Source: Bacteroidales bacterium
GTDB lineage: Bacteria; Bacteroidota; Bacteroidia; Bacteroidales; P3
DNA: 54,165 bases
Direction of reading: 5' to 3'
Assembly: GCA_017448905.1 (NCBI GenBank)
Contig: JAFSKP010000052.1
Span: forward strand, 1 to 54,165
Shown: in pieces, positions 37,353-46,178 of the stretch
How the letters are laid out: each line of letters begins with the position of its first letter
Numbering within the stretch: the stretch's first letter is position 1
The notes under the pieces: generated by a model
Seen by the model: only the letters and a program-made list of their open reading frames with translations
Databases searched by the model: none
Told to the model about the DNA's origin: nothing
Translations under genes and position numbers: made by a program

Positions 37353-37654
37353 AAACTGTTTTGGCTGCGTTGCAGGCTGTCCTCTAGCAGAGCGTCAATC
37401 TCTGCCAGTTTATCTATCAATTGGTTATCTTTATATTGAAAGCTGTCCTTGATTTTGTTGAGCTCTGTCCCTTGCATCAAGGCCACCATGGCGAGCAGGT
37501 CCTGGTTGTCGCGGTGGTTGAACTGCTTCCTGAACATGCGAGCTTGAGCGTCGATATAGGCCGCGGCGTTACGCAGAGGTGTCTCGTCGCTAGCGGCAAT
37601 CGTTAGTTTATAGTTGCGTTCCAATATGTTCACAGAGACAGAGATGGAGTCCAT
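37349..37654 (-). CDS. zapA: Cell division protein ZapA
   Basis: 101 residues. ISVSVNILERNYKLTIAASD and the helix EAA-like segment RNAAAYIDAQARMFRKQF, then a C-terminal coiled coil ending EDSLQRSQNSL, match ZapA, which bundles FtsZ filaments at the division ring. 8 nt after the coiled-coil gene, presumably cotranscribed. Confidence 0.9.
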   Translation of the reverse strand: MDSISVSVNILERNYKLTIAASDETPLRNAAAYIDAQARMFRKQFNHRDNQDLLAMVALMQGTELNKIKDSFQYKDNQLIDKLAEIDALLEDSLQRSQNSL

Positions 37655-37662
37655 ATTTGTTG

Positions 37663-37956
37663 TTAGTCAACTTGAGTCAACAATGACAAAGATTTATCGA
37701 TATTACGAATCAACTGATTGATCTTGAGTTTTATTTCTGCCGAATCGCCCTTTTGGACAAGCGTATTCCTGAGTTTAAGTATATTGGTTTCTTCTTTCTG
37801 TTGGTTAATAATCGTTTCTTGTTCTTTAATCGTCTCCCTTAATTCCTCGATAGTCTCCTTCATTATTGCGTTTTCGGCTTTGAGTCCGTTGTTCAAATCG
37901 ATGAGTCTGCGGACTTTATAGTCGATTCCGGTAAGGGATGTTTCGAAGTCGAACAT
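37663..37956 (-). CDS. Small coiled-coil protein upstream of zapA (ZapB-like)
   Basis: 97 residues, almost one uninterrupted heptad helix: LIDLNNGLKAENAIMKETIE, EELRETIKEQETIINQQKEE. No membrane segment. Placement directly before zapA (8 nt) and its shape suggest a cell-division coiled coil like ZapB; sequence alone does not prove that. The minus-strand -7-like box TATCTTTG (37990-37983) lies ~27 nt upstream of the start. Confidence 0.75.
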   Translation of the reverse strand: MFDFETSLTGIDYKVRRLIDLNNGLKAENAIMKETIEELRETIKEQETIINQQKEETNILKLRNTLVQKGDSAEIKLKINQLIRNIDKSLSLLTQVD

Positions 37957-37982
37957 AAGGTTAGGCGTATAAAAAACGGTTG

Positions 37983-37990
37983 CAAAGATA
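37983..37990 (-). promoter_or_regulatory. -7 box before the zapB-like/zapA genes
   Basis: TATCTTTG on the minus strand fits TAnnTTTG and lies ~27 nt before the ATG at 37956. No good TTTG is found 19 nt upstream, so this is a half-match only. Confidence 0.4.
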
Positions 37991-38068
37991 CGGTTTTATT
38001 TCATATTATCGCGATAACGAATGACAAATTTTTTTTGCAATATTTGTATCGTTCTGTTTTATAAAGAT

Positions 38069-39277
38069 TTATAGATTGAGTGTATGGCCCATGCGTTCCT
38101 GTTTGGTTTTGAGGTATTTTTCGTTGTATTTGTTGGGTTCTATGACGATGGGGATGGTATCGATGATTTCGAGACCGTAGCCTTCAAGGCCGCTGCGTTT
38201 CACCGGGTTGTTGGTGATGAGCCGCATCTTGGTGATGCCGAGGTCGTGGAGTATCTGTGCGCCGATACCGTAGTCGCGTTCGTCGGCCTTGAAACCTAGC
38301 TTGAGGTTGGCATCGACAGTGTCGAAGCCTTGTTCTTGAAGGTGGTAGGCCCTGAGTTTGTTGACGAGGCCGATGCCTCTGCCTTCTTGGCTCATGTAGA
38401 GTATCAGTCCTTTCCCCTCGTTCTCCACCATTTCCATGGCACGGTGCAGCTGGTTGCCGCAGTCGCACTTGCAGGAACCGAAGATGTCGCCGGTTGCGCA
38501 GCTGGAGTGGACGCGTACCATGACGGGTTCCCCTTCTTTCCACGAACCCTTCTTGAGGGCGAGGTGTGTGGCGCCATTGTCGAGCTGGGTATAGGCTATC
38601 AGCTGGAAGTTGCCCCATTGGGTGGGCAGGAATACCTCTTCTTCTTTCCGTATCATGGTTTCGTGGGCGATGCGATAGGAAATGAGGTCTTTGATGGTGA
38701 CGATTTTGAGTCCGAATTTGTGTGCCACTTCCTGCAGTTGCGGCATGCGTGCCATGGTGCCGTCGTCGTTGATGATTTCAATCAGAGCGGCGCAAGGGTT
38801 AAGTCCGGCGAGGCGAGCCAGGTCGATGGCGGCCTCTGTGTGGCCGGCGCGGACGAGCACGCCGCCGTTGCGGGCACGGAGGGGGTTGATGTGCCCGGGA
38901 CGTCCGAGGTCGTTGGCGGTGGTGGCTCCGTCGGCCAGGGCCTTGATGGTCATGGCGCGGTCGTGCATGCTGACCCCCGTGGTGCAGCCGTTGCCCAAAA
39001 GGTCGACGGTGACAGTGAATGGGGTGCCGAGCAGCGACGTGTTGTCATGAACCTGCATGTCGAGGTTGAGTTCGTGGCAGCGCTGTTCGGTCACTGGGGC
39101 GCAGAGCACCCCGCGTCCGTTTTTGAGCATGAAATTAACCTTGTCGGGTGTTATTTTCTCTGCTGCAATGATGAAATCACCCTCGTTTTCGCGGTCTTCG
39201 TCGTCCACTACAATCACAAATTTTCCTTCCTTGAAATCCTCTATCGCCTCTTCTATTGTATTGAGTTTAAATTCCAT
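38069..39277 (-). CDS. ribBA: Bifunctional DHBP synthase / GTP cyclohydrolase II
   Basis: 402 residues from ATG 39277 (the longer frame adds 17 hydrophobic residues with no conservation). N-terminal Rib[19 protein letters not shown] (~23-40) and [12 protein letters not shown], making the four-carbon unit from ribulose 5-phosphate. C-terminal RibA: zinc-site Cys in [20 protein letters not shown] and SQEGRGIGL, opening GTP. Both start riboflavin synthesis. No FMN riboswitch is visible in the 197-nt upstream gap. Confidence 0.97.
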   Translation of the reverse strand: MEFKLNTIEEAIEDFKEGKFVIVVDDEDRENEGDFIIAAEKITPDKVNFMLKNGRGVLCAPVTEQRCHELNLDMQVHDNTSLLGTPFTVTVDLLGNGCTTGVSMHDRAMTIKALADGATTANDLGRPGHINPLRARNGGVLVRAGHTEAAIDLARLAGLNPCAALIEIINDDGTMARMPQLQEVAHKFGLKIVTIKDLISYRIAHETMIRKEEEVFLPTQWGNFQLIAYTQLDNGATHLALKKGSWKEGEPVMVRVHSSCATGDIFGSCKCDCGNQLHRAMEMVENEGKGLILYMSQEGRGIGLVNKLRAYHLQEQGFDTVDANLKLGFKADERDYGIGAQILHDLGITKMRLITNNPVKRSGLEGYGLEIIDTIPIVIEPNKYNEKYLKTKQERMGHTLNL

Positions 39278-39317
39278 AGGTTGTATAAAAGAAAAAAAAA
39301 GTTTATATATAGCATTG

Positions 39318-39325
39318 CAAAAATA
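39318..39325 (-). promoter_or_regulatory. -7 box before ribBA
   Basis: TATTTTTG on the minus strand (TAnnTTTG), ~41 nt before the ribBA start, in an AT-rich divergent gap. The matching -33 TTTG is not at the expected distance. Confidence 0.4.
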
Positions 39326-39474
39326 CAAAAAAAATATTATTCACTTCACTAAACCGTTGAAACTGGTCTTGACGGTTCTGGCAATGATTTTTTCCCCGTC
39401 GATGTAATATTTCGGACATCTTTGGCGTTTATTGTTCGAAGAAAACCATTACATCTACTAATCCATATCATAAC

Positions 39475-40251
39475 ATGTCTGAAATATTACGCGTTGAAGG
39501 CCTCTCAAAAACCTTCACGCTTTCTAAGAAACAACAGAAGATAGAGCGTACTTCCGACCGCCGCAAGGTGGCCGTGGGCAACCTCTCGTTTACTGCTAAC
39601 AGTGGGGAGATTTTCGGCCTGCTGGGTCCCAACGGCGCCGGCAAGACCACCACGCTGCGAATGCTCTCGACCCTCATCAAGCCCGACAGCGGCGACGCCA
39701 TTCTCGACGGATGCAGCGTGGTCAGCGACCCTGAGGGTGTGCGGTCGAAAATCGGTTTCCTCACCAGTGAACTCAAGCTCGAGGACTTCTTTACGCCCAA
39801 CTACCTCTTCGATTTCTTCAGCCGCCTGCACCAGGTACCCGAAGAGGTGTCGGAAGAACGCAAACGCAACATGTTCGCGCGCTTCGGCATCGACAAGTTT
39901 GCCGAGGTCAAGGTCAAGAACCTCTCCACTGGCATGAAACAGAAACTCTCGCTGGTCATCTCTCTGGTACATAACCCCGAAATAATAATCTTCGACGAGC
40001 CCACCAACGGCCTTGACGTGCTGACGGCGCGCACCGTCACCGACTACCTGCATGAGCTCCGTGGCGAGGGCAAGACCATCATCCTCTCGACCCACATCTT
40101 CAGCCTCGTCGAACGGCTCTGCGACCGTGTAGGCATCATCATCGACGGCCACCTCACCCATTGCGGCACCCTGGACGAGATTCGCGACGGCCTCACCCTC
40201 GAAGACCGCTTTTTCGAAATCTACAAAGAGCAGAAAGGAGAAGAGCTATGA
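39475..40251 (+). CDS. ABC transporter ATP-binding protein (NatA-like)
   Basis: 258 residues. Walker A GLLGPNGAGKTTTLRML (~45-61), signature LSTGMKQKLSLVISL, Walker B IIIFDEPTNGLDVLTA, His switch STHIFSL. Energises the permease encoded next, overlapping by four bases (ATGA). The layout of one ATPase plus one ABC-2 permease with a large periplasmic loop resembles NatAB sodium or drug exporters; substrate unknown. Confidence 0.93.
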   Translation: MSEILRVEGLSKTFTLSKKQQKIERTSDRRKVAVGNLSFTANSGEIFGLLGPNGAGKTTTLRMLSTLIKPDSGDAILDGCSVVSDPEGVRSKIGFLTSELKLEDFFTPNYLFDFFSRLHQVPEEVSEERKRNMFARFGIDKFAEVKVKNLSTGMKQKLSLVISLVHNPEIIIFDEPTNGLDVLTARTVTDYLHELRGEGKTIILSTHIFSLVERLCDRVGIIIDGHLTHCGTLDEIRDGLTLEDRFFEIYKEQKGEEL

Positions 40252-41459
40252 AAAGCAACACATGGACCATCATCAAGAAGGAATTCGCCCGCTTTTTCGG
40301 CGACCGGCAGATAGTGTTCACCGCCGTCATCATGCCCGGCCTGCTTATCTATATCATCTACAGCCTTATGGGTACCGGCATACAAAGCATGATGTCGAAA
40401 GGTGCACAAGAGGTTGTCACTATGCGTGTGGAGAACATGCCGACAAGTCTGGCTCCCATGCTTTCGGCCCTCGACAGCAATATAGCATTGGTCGAACAAC
40501 CATTCTCGGATGAAGATATAGCAATGTTGGACGACAAGGAACTGAACATCGTCATGCTGCGTTTCCCTGAGAGGTTCGACAGCATCCTTGTCTCGCCCGC
40601 CGACACCACGGCGATACCTAACATCGAGATTTACTACAACTCGACCAACAATGCCTCGAACCGAGTCTACACCATTGTCAGCACCATGCTCAACAACTAC
40701 GGCCGCCCGTTCACTGTCAACGTGCCGCAACAAGAGGGGCAGCGCTTCGACCAGGCCAGCGACGAGTCGATAGGTGCCATGATTTGGAGCAAGATCCTGC
40801 CCATGCTCATCATCATGATGCTTTTCAGCGGCGTGATGGCGATAGCACCCAGCGCCATTGCCGGCGAGAAGGAACGTGGGACCATAGCCACACTGCTCGT
40901 CACTCCCATGCGCCGCAATGAGCTCGCACTTGGTAAGATAGTCTCTCTCAGTGGTATAGCACTCCTTAGCGGTGTATCGAGCTTTATCGGCATAGCACTG
41001 TCGCTGCCCAAGATGATACAGCAGCCCGGTACAGGTTCCGAGGCGGGCATACATCCCGACACAGCCGGCGATATCTTCGCATTCCACTACACCACTAGCG
41101 ACTACCTAGTGCTGCTGCTTGTCATCTTCGCCTCCGTGCTCATCATGGCATCTGCCATCAGCCTTCTTTCGGCACTGGCGAAGGATGTGAAAAACGCCGG
41201 CACAATGGTGACTCCCTTTATGCTGGTAGTCATGCTCGCCGGGCTTATCCCCATGCTTCAGGACGGAGTGTCCGAAAACATCGTGACCTATTTCATCCCA
41301 TTCTACAACAGCATCGAAGTAATGGCCGCCGTCTTCTCGCACGATATGCAATGGACGCCGGTGGCAGTAACGCTGGCATCCGACTTGGCGTATGCCGGCA
41401 TCGCCGTCTGGGGGCTCACCCGCATGTTCAACAGCGAGAAAGTGATGTTCGGGAAGTGA
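40248..41459 (+). CDS. ABC-2 type transporter permease (NatB-like)
   Basis: 403 residues from ATG 40248, whose ATGA overlaps the ATPase stop. One N-terminal membrane helix (FTAVIMPGLLIYIIYSL), a ~150-residue extracytoplasmic domain, then five or so hydrophobic segments, with the ABC-2 mark GEKERGTIATLLVTP (~222). Partner of the preceding ATPase. Converges on sbcC, 28 nt away. Confidence 0.92.
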   Translation: MKSNTWTIIKKEFARFFGDRQIVFTAVIMPGLLIYIIYSLMGTGIQSMMSKGAQEVVTMRVENMPTSLAPMLSALDSNIALVEQPFSDEDIAMLDDKELNIVMLRFPERFDSILVSPADTTAIPNIEIYYNSTNNASNRVYTIVSTMLNNYGRPFTVNVPQQEGQRFDQASDESIGAMIWSKILPMLIIMMLFSGVMAIAPSAIAGEKERGTIATLLVTPMRRNELALGKIVSLSGIALLSGVSSFIGIALSLPKMIQQPGTGSEAGIHPDTAGDIFAFHYTTSDYLVLLLVIFASVLIMASAISLLSALAKDVKNAGTMVTPFMLVVMLAGLIPMLQDGVSENIVTYFIPFYNSIEVMAAVFSHDMQWTPVAVTLASDLAYAGIAVWGLTRMFNSEKVMFGK

Positions 41460-41487
41460 TTCAGCGGTCTCGCATCCCTGCTGATAA

Positions 41488-44400
41488 TCAGACGACCTCA
41501 ACCCTGCTGCTGGAGTTGTTGCCCTCTTGTATCACACGGATTTGAACCGGAATACGCTCCTGTAGCTCCTCCACATGGCTGATGATGCCCACATGACGAC
41601 CCGACTTGTTGTGGAGCGAGCGTAGTGTGTTGATGGCATTCTCAAGAGGTTCACCGCTGAGGGTTCCGAAACCCTCGTCGATGAAGAGGGTGTCGACGGC
41701 GAGCCGTTGTCCGATGTCGCTCAGAGCCAGAGCCAGAGAGAGCGACACAAGGAAACTCTCGCCTCCCGAGATGGTGCTGGCGGCACGGCTGACATAGCCC
41801 TGGTAGGCATCCTCGATAAAGATGACGAAGGTGCCGGGAGCCACCTTGAGGGTGTAGCGGTCGGTCAGCGTCTGCATGTAGGTGTTGGCACTGTGGATAA
41901 GGCTTGACAACACGTAGCTTTGGGCTATCTTGCGGAACTTGTTGCCTGTGGCGTCGCCGACAAGTTGGTTGAGGCGTGACCATTTCAGATAGTCTCTTTT
42001 TCTCTCTTCGGCTTCATTGATCAGCTTGCCGAGCATTTGTTTCTTCTCCTCGTCGCTTTTCAGCATCTGAATGATGGCACCGCGTTTTTCCGACAGTTCA
42101 CCTATGCACCTGTCTGTCTCTTCGACGGTGGCTGCCAATGTTTCTGCGGTTTCGTCATCTCCCATCTCGGGTTTGGCATTTCTGTGTTCGTCCATTTTTC
42201 GTGAGGCCTCTTTCATGAGGGCTTCTTTCGACTGGAGGCTGCTTTTCTCTTCGACGATGCGAGCGTTGATGTTGGCGATGTAGGTTTGTGCGTAAGAGTC
42301 GAGGGTCTGTAGTCTTTCCATGCTGATATCGGGATGCAAGGCGATGAACGACTCCAGTTTCTGCCTTCCGGCACAGACCGTTTCGTCGGCTTGACGCAGC
42401 TGGTCCGTCAGCGTTGCGAGCCTCTTGTTCACTTCGTTGGCCTTCTTGAGAAGGTCAGGCAGCTTTACCATCGCAGACGACGCGACTCCTCTCCATTCGG
42501 GTTTCTGGGTCATTATCTCCTCCATGACGTCGTCCACGAGGCTTGCCTCCTTGTCTATCGTGGTGTATTCCGCGTCGAGCATCTGTTTGCGTGACAGGGC
42601 TTTGCGGTAGTTCTCCGCTTGCGACAACAGTGTGGTGGCAAACTCCACGGGATATTGTCGCCAGTCGTGCTGCCATTCCCCTCGTATCAGTGCAGCTGCG
42701 TTCTCTTCGGCCTGGGCGTTCTCGGCTTTGATGTTTGCTGCGAGTTCTTTCTGCGTCGATATTTTGCCCTCGCAGTCGGTGACGGCCTGTTTGGCGGCCA
42801 TTGCGGCCTCTTTGGCTTTCATCAGTTGTCGGCTCAGCAAGTCATGGCTTTTCTGTTGCTCTCTGAATCTTTTGTCTTTCTCCTCGCCTTCGGCAATCTT
42901 GCTGTCGAGTTCACGCAGACTGTTGTCGGTTGCCTCTCCCATCGACTGCAGCATGGCGGCAGTCACTTCACTATGGTCGTTGATTCCGCACGAGGAGCAG
43001 GCTTCGGCAAGCCGTGCAGCGGCATCGTCGGCGGATTTGTCGTTTTCGTGGATCTCTTTGGCTCTCTGTAGGGCTTTGGAAGCGGCCTCTGTTTCTGCCT
43101 CGATTTTGTTTTTTGTGTCGAGCAACCTTTTGTACTCGTTTTCGGCGTTGGTAAAGGCTTCGCGAAGTCCTGCGACGAGTGCGGACAGCTCCTCCTCATG
43201 AGGCAGTTCGCCAACAATCTGCTGACGGCAAACGGGACAGGTGTCGCCTGTCTTCAGCCTTTGTCTCAGGGTTTTGGCGAATTTGTCGACGGTGTCGCTC
43301 TGCTTGTCAAGCATCTCCTTGCAGAGTTCCATCTTCACCCTCGCCTCATGCAGCTGCGGAACCAGTTCGTTCAGTTTGCCCTTTTTGGCTTCAAGCTCGG
43401 AAATCATGTTCTCGATGGCTTTGGCATTTTCGGACATGCGTTTTTTTGCAGTGTCCAGTGCATCAAGACATAATGACGCTGAAGAGAGGCTACGCTTCAA
43501 GTCTTTGGCCATGTCGCGTCGTTTGCGGAGCTCGTCCAGTCCCAGGCTCATCAGTTTCCCTTCCTCGGTCTTCAAGGCTTTTTCGTCGGCATCGAATGCT
43601 TTCTGGAGGCTTGCCACGGTCTCCATAGCCTTGGTGTATGCCGGGCGGAGGTTTTCGACAAGTGCCTTGTTCTCCTCGCCGATGCTTGTCTCACATTTGG
43701 CAATGCTCCTGCGACCGTTGACAACAGTTCTCAAATAGCCGGCAATGCCTTGAGCGTTCTCATAGTCGCTGGCTTTGTCGCCGACGGCCTCCAGCGAGGT
43801 TGTCAACGTCATTATCTCTGTCTTGGTTTTTTCGCGCTCATGTTTTGCAAAGGCCTGTCCGCTGACAATAGCCAATAGGTCTGAATGCAAATCGGATGTG
43901 CTTTTGAGCAGCCGTGTTCTGCTGTTTTCGGCGTTTCTGGTGGCTGTCAGAGTGTTGCGGATATCTATCGTGCCGTTCCATTGGTCCACGGTTTTCTCGT
44001 TTGCTTTGAATTCCTGGCTCTCCACGGTCATCAGGGCGTTGCGGTAGGTGGCCGTGGCCTCTTCTTCGGCTTTTGCCAACGCCTTTTCAGTGTTGAGCCA
44101 TTGTAGCTTGGCGTTCGCTCGCTCCCTGTCTGCTTTCAGGGCGATGGAGTCTTGCTCCAGGGTGGAGGCTTCCTCTTGCTTCGACACGATTTCTTCGTCC
44201 GTCAGTGTCTGGATGCCTTCCACGCGTAGCGAAGCCTCTTTCCACGAATGCTCACGCGCGGAGGTCAGCTCGTAGATTTTCTTGCCTACCTTGGCGTAAA
44301 TATCGACACCTGTGATTTTCTCCAGGATGGCGGCTTTCTCCTCGTCCTTGCTGTTCAGGAAACGGGTGAATTCGCCCTGTGCCAGCAATGTCGTGCGGCA

Positions 44401-44877
44401 GAATTGGCTGAAGTCAAGTCCGATGGCTTTTTTCATTTCGGGCTTGATGTCGGCATCCTTTTCGAGAGTGGCTCCAGTGTCGAGGTTCTGCAGTAGCCAG
44501 GTCTTTGACTTGTTCAGTCGTCCGTTGGCTTTCTTGTGGGAGCGCGCCACGGCCCAGGTGGCTTTGTAACGCACCTCGTTGATTCCGGTGAAGGTGAGAG
44601 TGACATTCGCTTCTCCAGTGTTTCTGCGAAGCAGTTGGCGTGGGTCTTTTATCGACACCTCGTCCTCACCGTCCCTGCCTTCCATTTTAGTGCTGTTGAG
44701 CCTTGGGGTGTCGGCGAAGAGTGCCAGGCAGATGGCGTCGAGAATTGTCGATTTTCCGGCTCCGGTCTTGCCGGTTATCAGAAACACCTCGCTCGTGGCA
44801 AGAGGCTCCGCGTCAAAATTGATTGTGGCATCCTCGATAGAGGCGATGTTGTGTATGGTCAGTTTCTGTAGTTTCAT
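41488..44877 (-). CDS. sbcC: Nuclease SbcCD subunit C
   Basis: 1129 residues, Rad50/SMC-type ATPase. Walker A GKTGAGKST at 36-44; long coiled-coil arms with the zinc hook CPVC (Cys547, Cys550); C-terminal signature STISGGESFLVSLSLALAL and Walker B TLFIDEGFGTLS. With SbcD it opens hairpins and DNA ends during repair and replication. Starts 30 nt after sbcD; one operon. Confidence 0.96.
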   Translation of the reverse strand: MKLQKLTIHNIASIEDATINFDAEPLATSEVFLITGKTGAGKSTILDAICLALFADTPRLNSTKMEGRDGEDEVSIKDPRQLLRRNTGEANVTLTFTGINEVRYKATWAVARSHKKANGRLNKSKTWLLQNLDTGATLEKDADIKPEMKKAIGLDFSQFCRTTLLAQGEFTRFLNSKDEEKAAILEKITGVDIYAKVGKKIYELTSAREHSWKEASLRVEGIQTLTDEEIVSKQEEASTLEQDSIALKADRERANAKLQWLNTEKALAKAEEEATATYRNALMTVESQEFKANEKTVDQWNGTIDIRNTLTATRNAENSRTRLLKSTSDLHSDLLAIVSGQAFAKHEREKTKTEIMTLTTSLEAVGDKASDYENAQGIAGYLRTVVNGRRSIAKCETSIGEENKALVENLRPAYTKAMETVASLQKAFDADEKALKTEEGKLMSLGLDELRKRRDMAKDLKRSLSSASLCLDALDTAKKRMSENAKAIENMISELEAKKGKLNELVPQLHEARVKMELCKEMLDKQSDTVDKFAKTLRQRLKTGDTCPVCRQQIVGELPHEEELSALVAGLREAFTNAENEYKRLLDTKNKIEAETEAASKALQRAKEIHENDKSADDAAARLAEACSSCGINDHSEVTAAMLQSMGEATDNSLRELDSKIAEGEEKDKRFREQQKSHDLLSRQLMKAKEAAMAAKQAVTDCEGKISTQKELAANIKAENAQAEENAAALIRGEWQHDWRQYPVEFATTLLSQAENYRKALSRKQMLDAEYTTIDKEASLVDDVMEEIMTQKPEWRGVASSAMVKLPDLLKKANEVNKRLATLTDQLRQADETVCAGRQKLESFIALHPDISMERLQTLDSYAQTYIANINARIVEEKSSLQSKEALMKEASRKMDEHRNAKPEMGDDETAETLAATVEETDRCIGELSEKRGAIIQMLKSDEEKKQMLGKLINEAEERKRDYLKWSRLNQLVGDATGNKFRKIAQSYVLSSLIHSANTYMQTLTDRYTLKVAPGTFVIFIEDAYQGYVSRAASTISGGESFLVSLSLALALSDIGQRLAVDTLFIDEGFGTLSGEPLENAINTLRSLHNKSGRHVGIISHVEELQERIPVQIRVIQEGNNSSSRVEVV

Positions 44878-44907
44878 TTGCTTGTTTTTTTCGCATCGCG
44901 GCTTAGA

Positions 44908-46062
44908 CTATTCGTTCTCCAGTTCGGCGATGGCCATGTCGAACAGGCTTTCCATTTCCTCGTTGAATTCTATTCCCGCATACTGGGCATAGCGGCGTGC
45001 TATCTCTTTGGGCTCTTCAGACTGGAATTCCTCCACGGTCATGGCTCCGGGGTCGTCTCCCACACTTCTTTTCCGTCTGCTGTTGATGACGCAGAAGCGG
45101 CACTGCTTTCCTTCTGTGGCTGCCGAAGCCTCGGCGTTGGCCTCGGGAGGGAGGAAATCGTCAGTCTCCACGTTGAGCCGGATATAAGCTGCCAAATCGT
45201 TGGGGAAGCCGAAAAGCAGCCTCATGGCATCCTCCCAGGAGGCATAGCCTTGCGTGGGAAGGGTTACGAGTGGCCGGGGGTTGTGTATCTCTACCTGCTC
45301 TACCGATGGGATGTCGCCGTGACGGTCTATTCCCACTATGCTTACAGTGTGGACAAAGGTCTCGTCGAAGCTCACTGGCAATGGTGTGCCGCTGTATCGC
45401 ACGTTGTGTCTGCCCGAGTGGACAAACTGCTGGCGATGGATGTGTCCCAGAGCCAGGTAGTCGTAGCCCTCTCCCAATTGTTCAAGGCTCAACGAGTCGA
45501 TGCCGCCCACGTTGCGTTCGGTAGCCCTGTCGTGTCCTGTATAGTCGCATCCGCTCACTGTGGTGTGGGCAGACAGCACCACGGGAAGCCCCTCGCTGTT
45601 GAGTTCGGCAACTCTGTCGAGCAGCTTCTGGATGAAGCCCTCAGGGATGTTTCGCTCGCTCGAGTAGGGGAGGGCTACCACGAAGCCTTTGCCGTCCACC
45701 TTGACGATATGGCTGTCGGCATGGGCTCTGTCCAGCTGTCCTATGGCATACACATTCAAGGCTTGCCATGGCAGACGGAAAATCTCGTGTTTTGAGCCGC
45801 TGTCGTGGTTGCCGGCGGTCATCACGATAGTCATCTGGGGGTTCGCGTCATGGAGCCTCATCAGTGCCTCGGTCAGCATGGTCTGCACGGCTGCCGAGGG
45901 CTGCGGCGTATGGTAGACATCCCCGCAGATGAGGAAAACGTCGGGTCGCTGCTCTCCGACGATGGAAGCCATCTGCTCCAACATCGAAGCCTGCTCTTCT
46001 GTCCTGTCGTAGTTGTAGAGGCTGTGACCTAGGTGCCAGTCGCTGGTGTGCAGTATTTTCAT
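44908..46062 (-). CDS. sbcD: Nuclease SbcCD subunit D
   Basis: 384 residues, calcineurin-like phosphoesterase. Metal ligands: Asp8 and His10 (TSDWHLG), Asp48 (CGDVYH), Asn85-His86-Asp87 (GNHDS), then the later His residues (SAHTTV; LGHIHRQQ). Nuclease half of the SbcCD complex, placed before sbcC in the usual order. Confidence 0.96.
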   Translation of the reverse strand: MKILHTSDWHLGHSLYNYDRTEEQASMLEQMASIVGEQRPDVFLICGDVYHTPQPSAAVQTMLTEALMRLHDANPQMTIVMTAGNHDSGSKHEIFRLPWQALNVYAIGQLDRAHADSHIVKVDGKGFVVALPYSSERNIPEGFIQKLLDRVAELNSEGLPVVLSAHTTVSGCDYTGHDRATERNVGGIDSLSLEQLGEGYDYLALGHIHRQQFVHSGRHNVRYSGTPLPVSFDETFVHTVSIVGIDRHGDIPSVEQVEIHNPRPLVTLPTQGYASWEDAMRLLFGFPNDLAAYIRLNVETDDFLPPEANAEASAATEGKQCRFCVINSRRKRSVGDDPGAMTVEEFQSEEPKEIARRYAQYAGIEFNEEMESLFDMAIAELENE

Positions 46063-46101
46063 CTGTGCTATGGATTCGTTTTTGGGAAAATTCTTTTGAT
46101 G

Positions 46102-46134
46102 AAAAATAGTGGCCAGATTATCATCCGACCACTA
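46102..46134 (-). terminator. Terminator after the C69 dipeptidase gene
   Basis: On the minus strand TAGTGGTC (46134-46127) pairs with GGCCACTA (46114-46107), 8 bp with one G-U, followed by TTTTT. It lies 45 nt beyond the C69 stop and separates it from sbcD. Confidence 0.65.
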
Positions 46135-46178
46135 CCGTAAAGGTGCTTTTGGCACCTCAACAAAATGAAAGGGAATTC

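Noticed and set aside
38330..39352. 340-codon plus-strand frame opposite ribBA
   Set aside because: Shadow of ribBA with Val/Ala/Gly-rich non-specific protein; the minus strand has every RibB and RibA motif.
39278..39474. FMN riboswitch upstream of ribBA
   Set aside because: None of the conserved RFN blocks can be found on the minus strand in this AT-rich gap.
41460..41487. Bidirectional terminator between the ABC permease and sbcC
   Set aside because: The 28-nt convergent gap has no stable stem or T-run that I can show.
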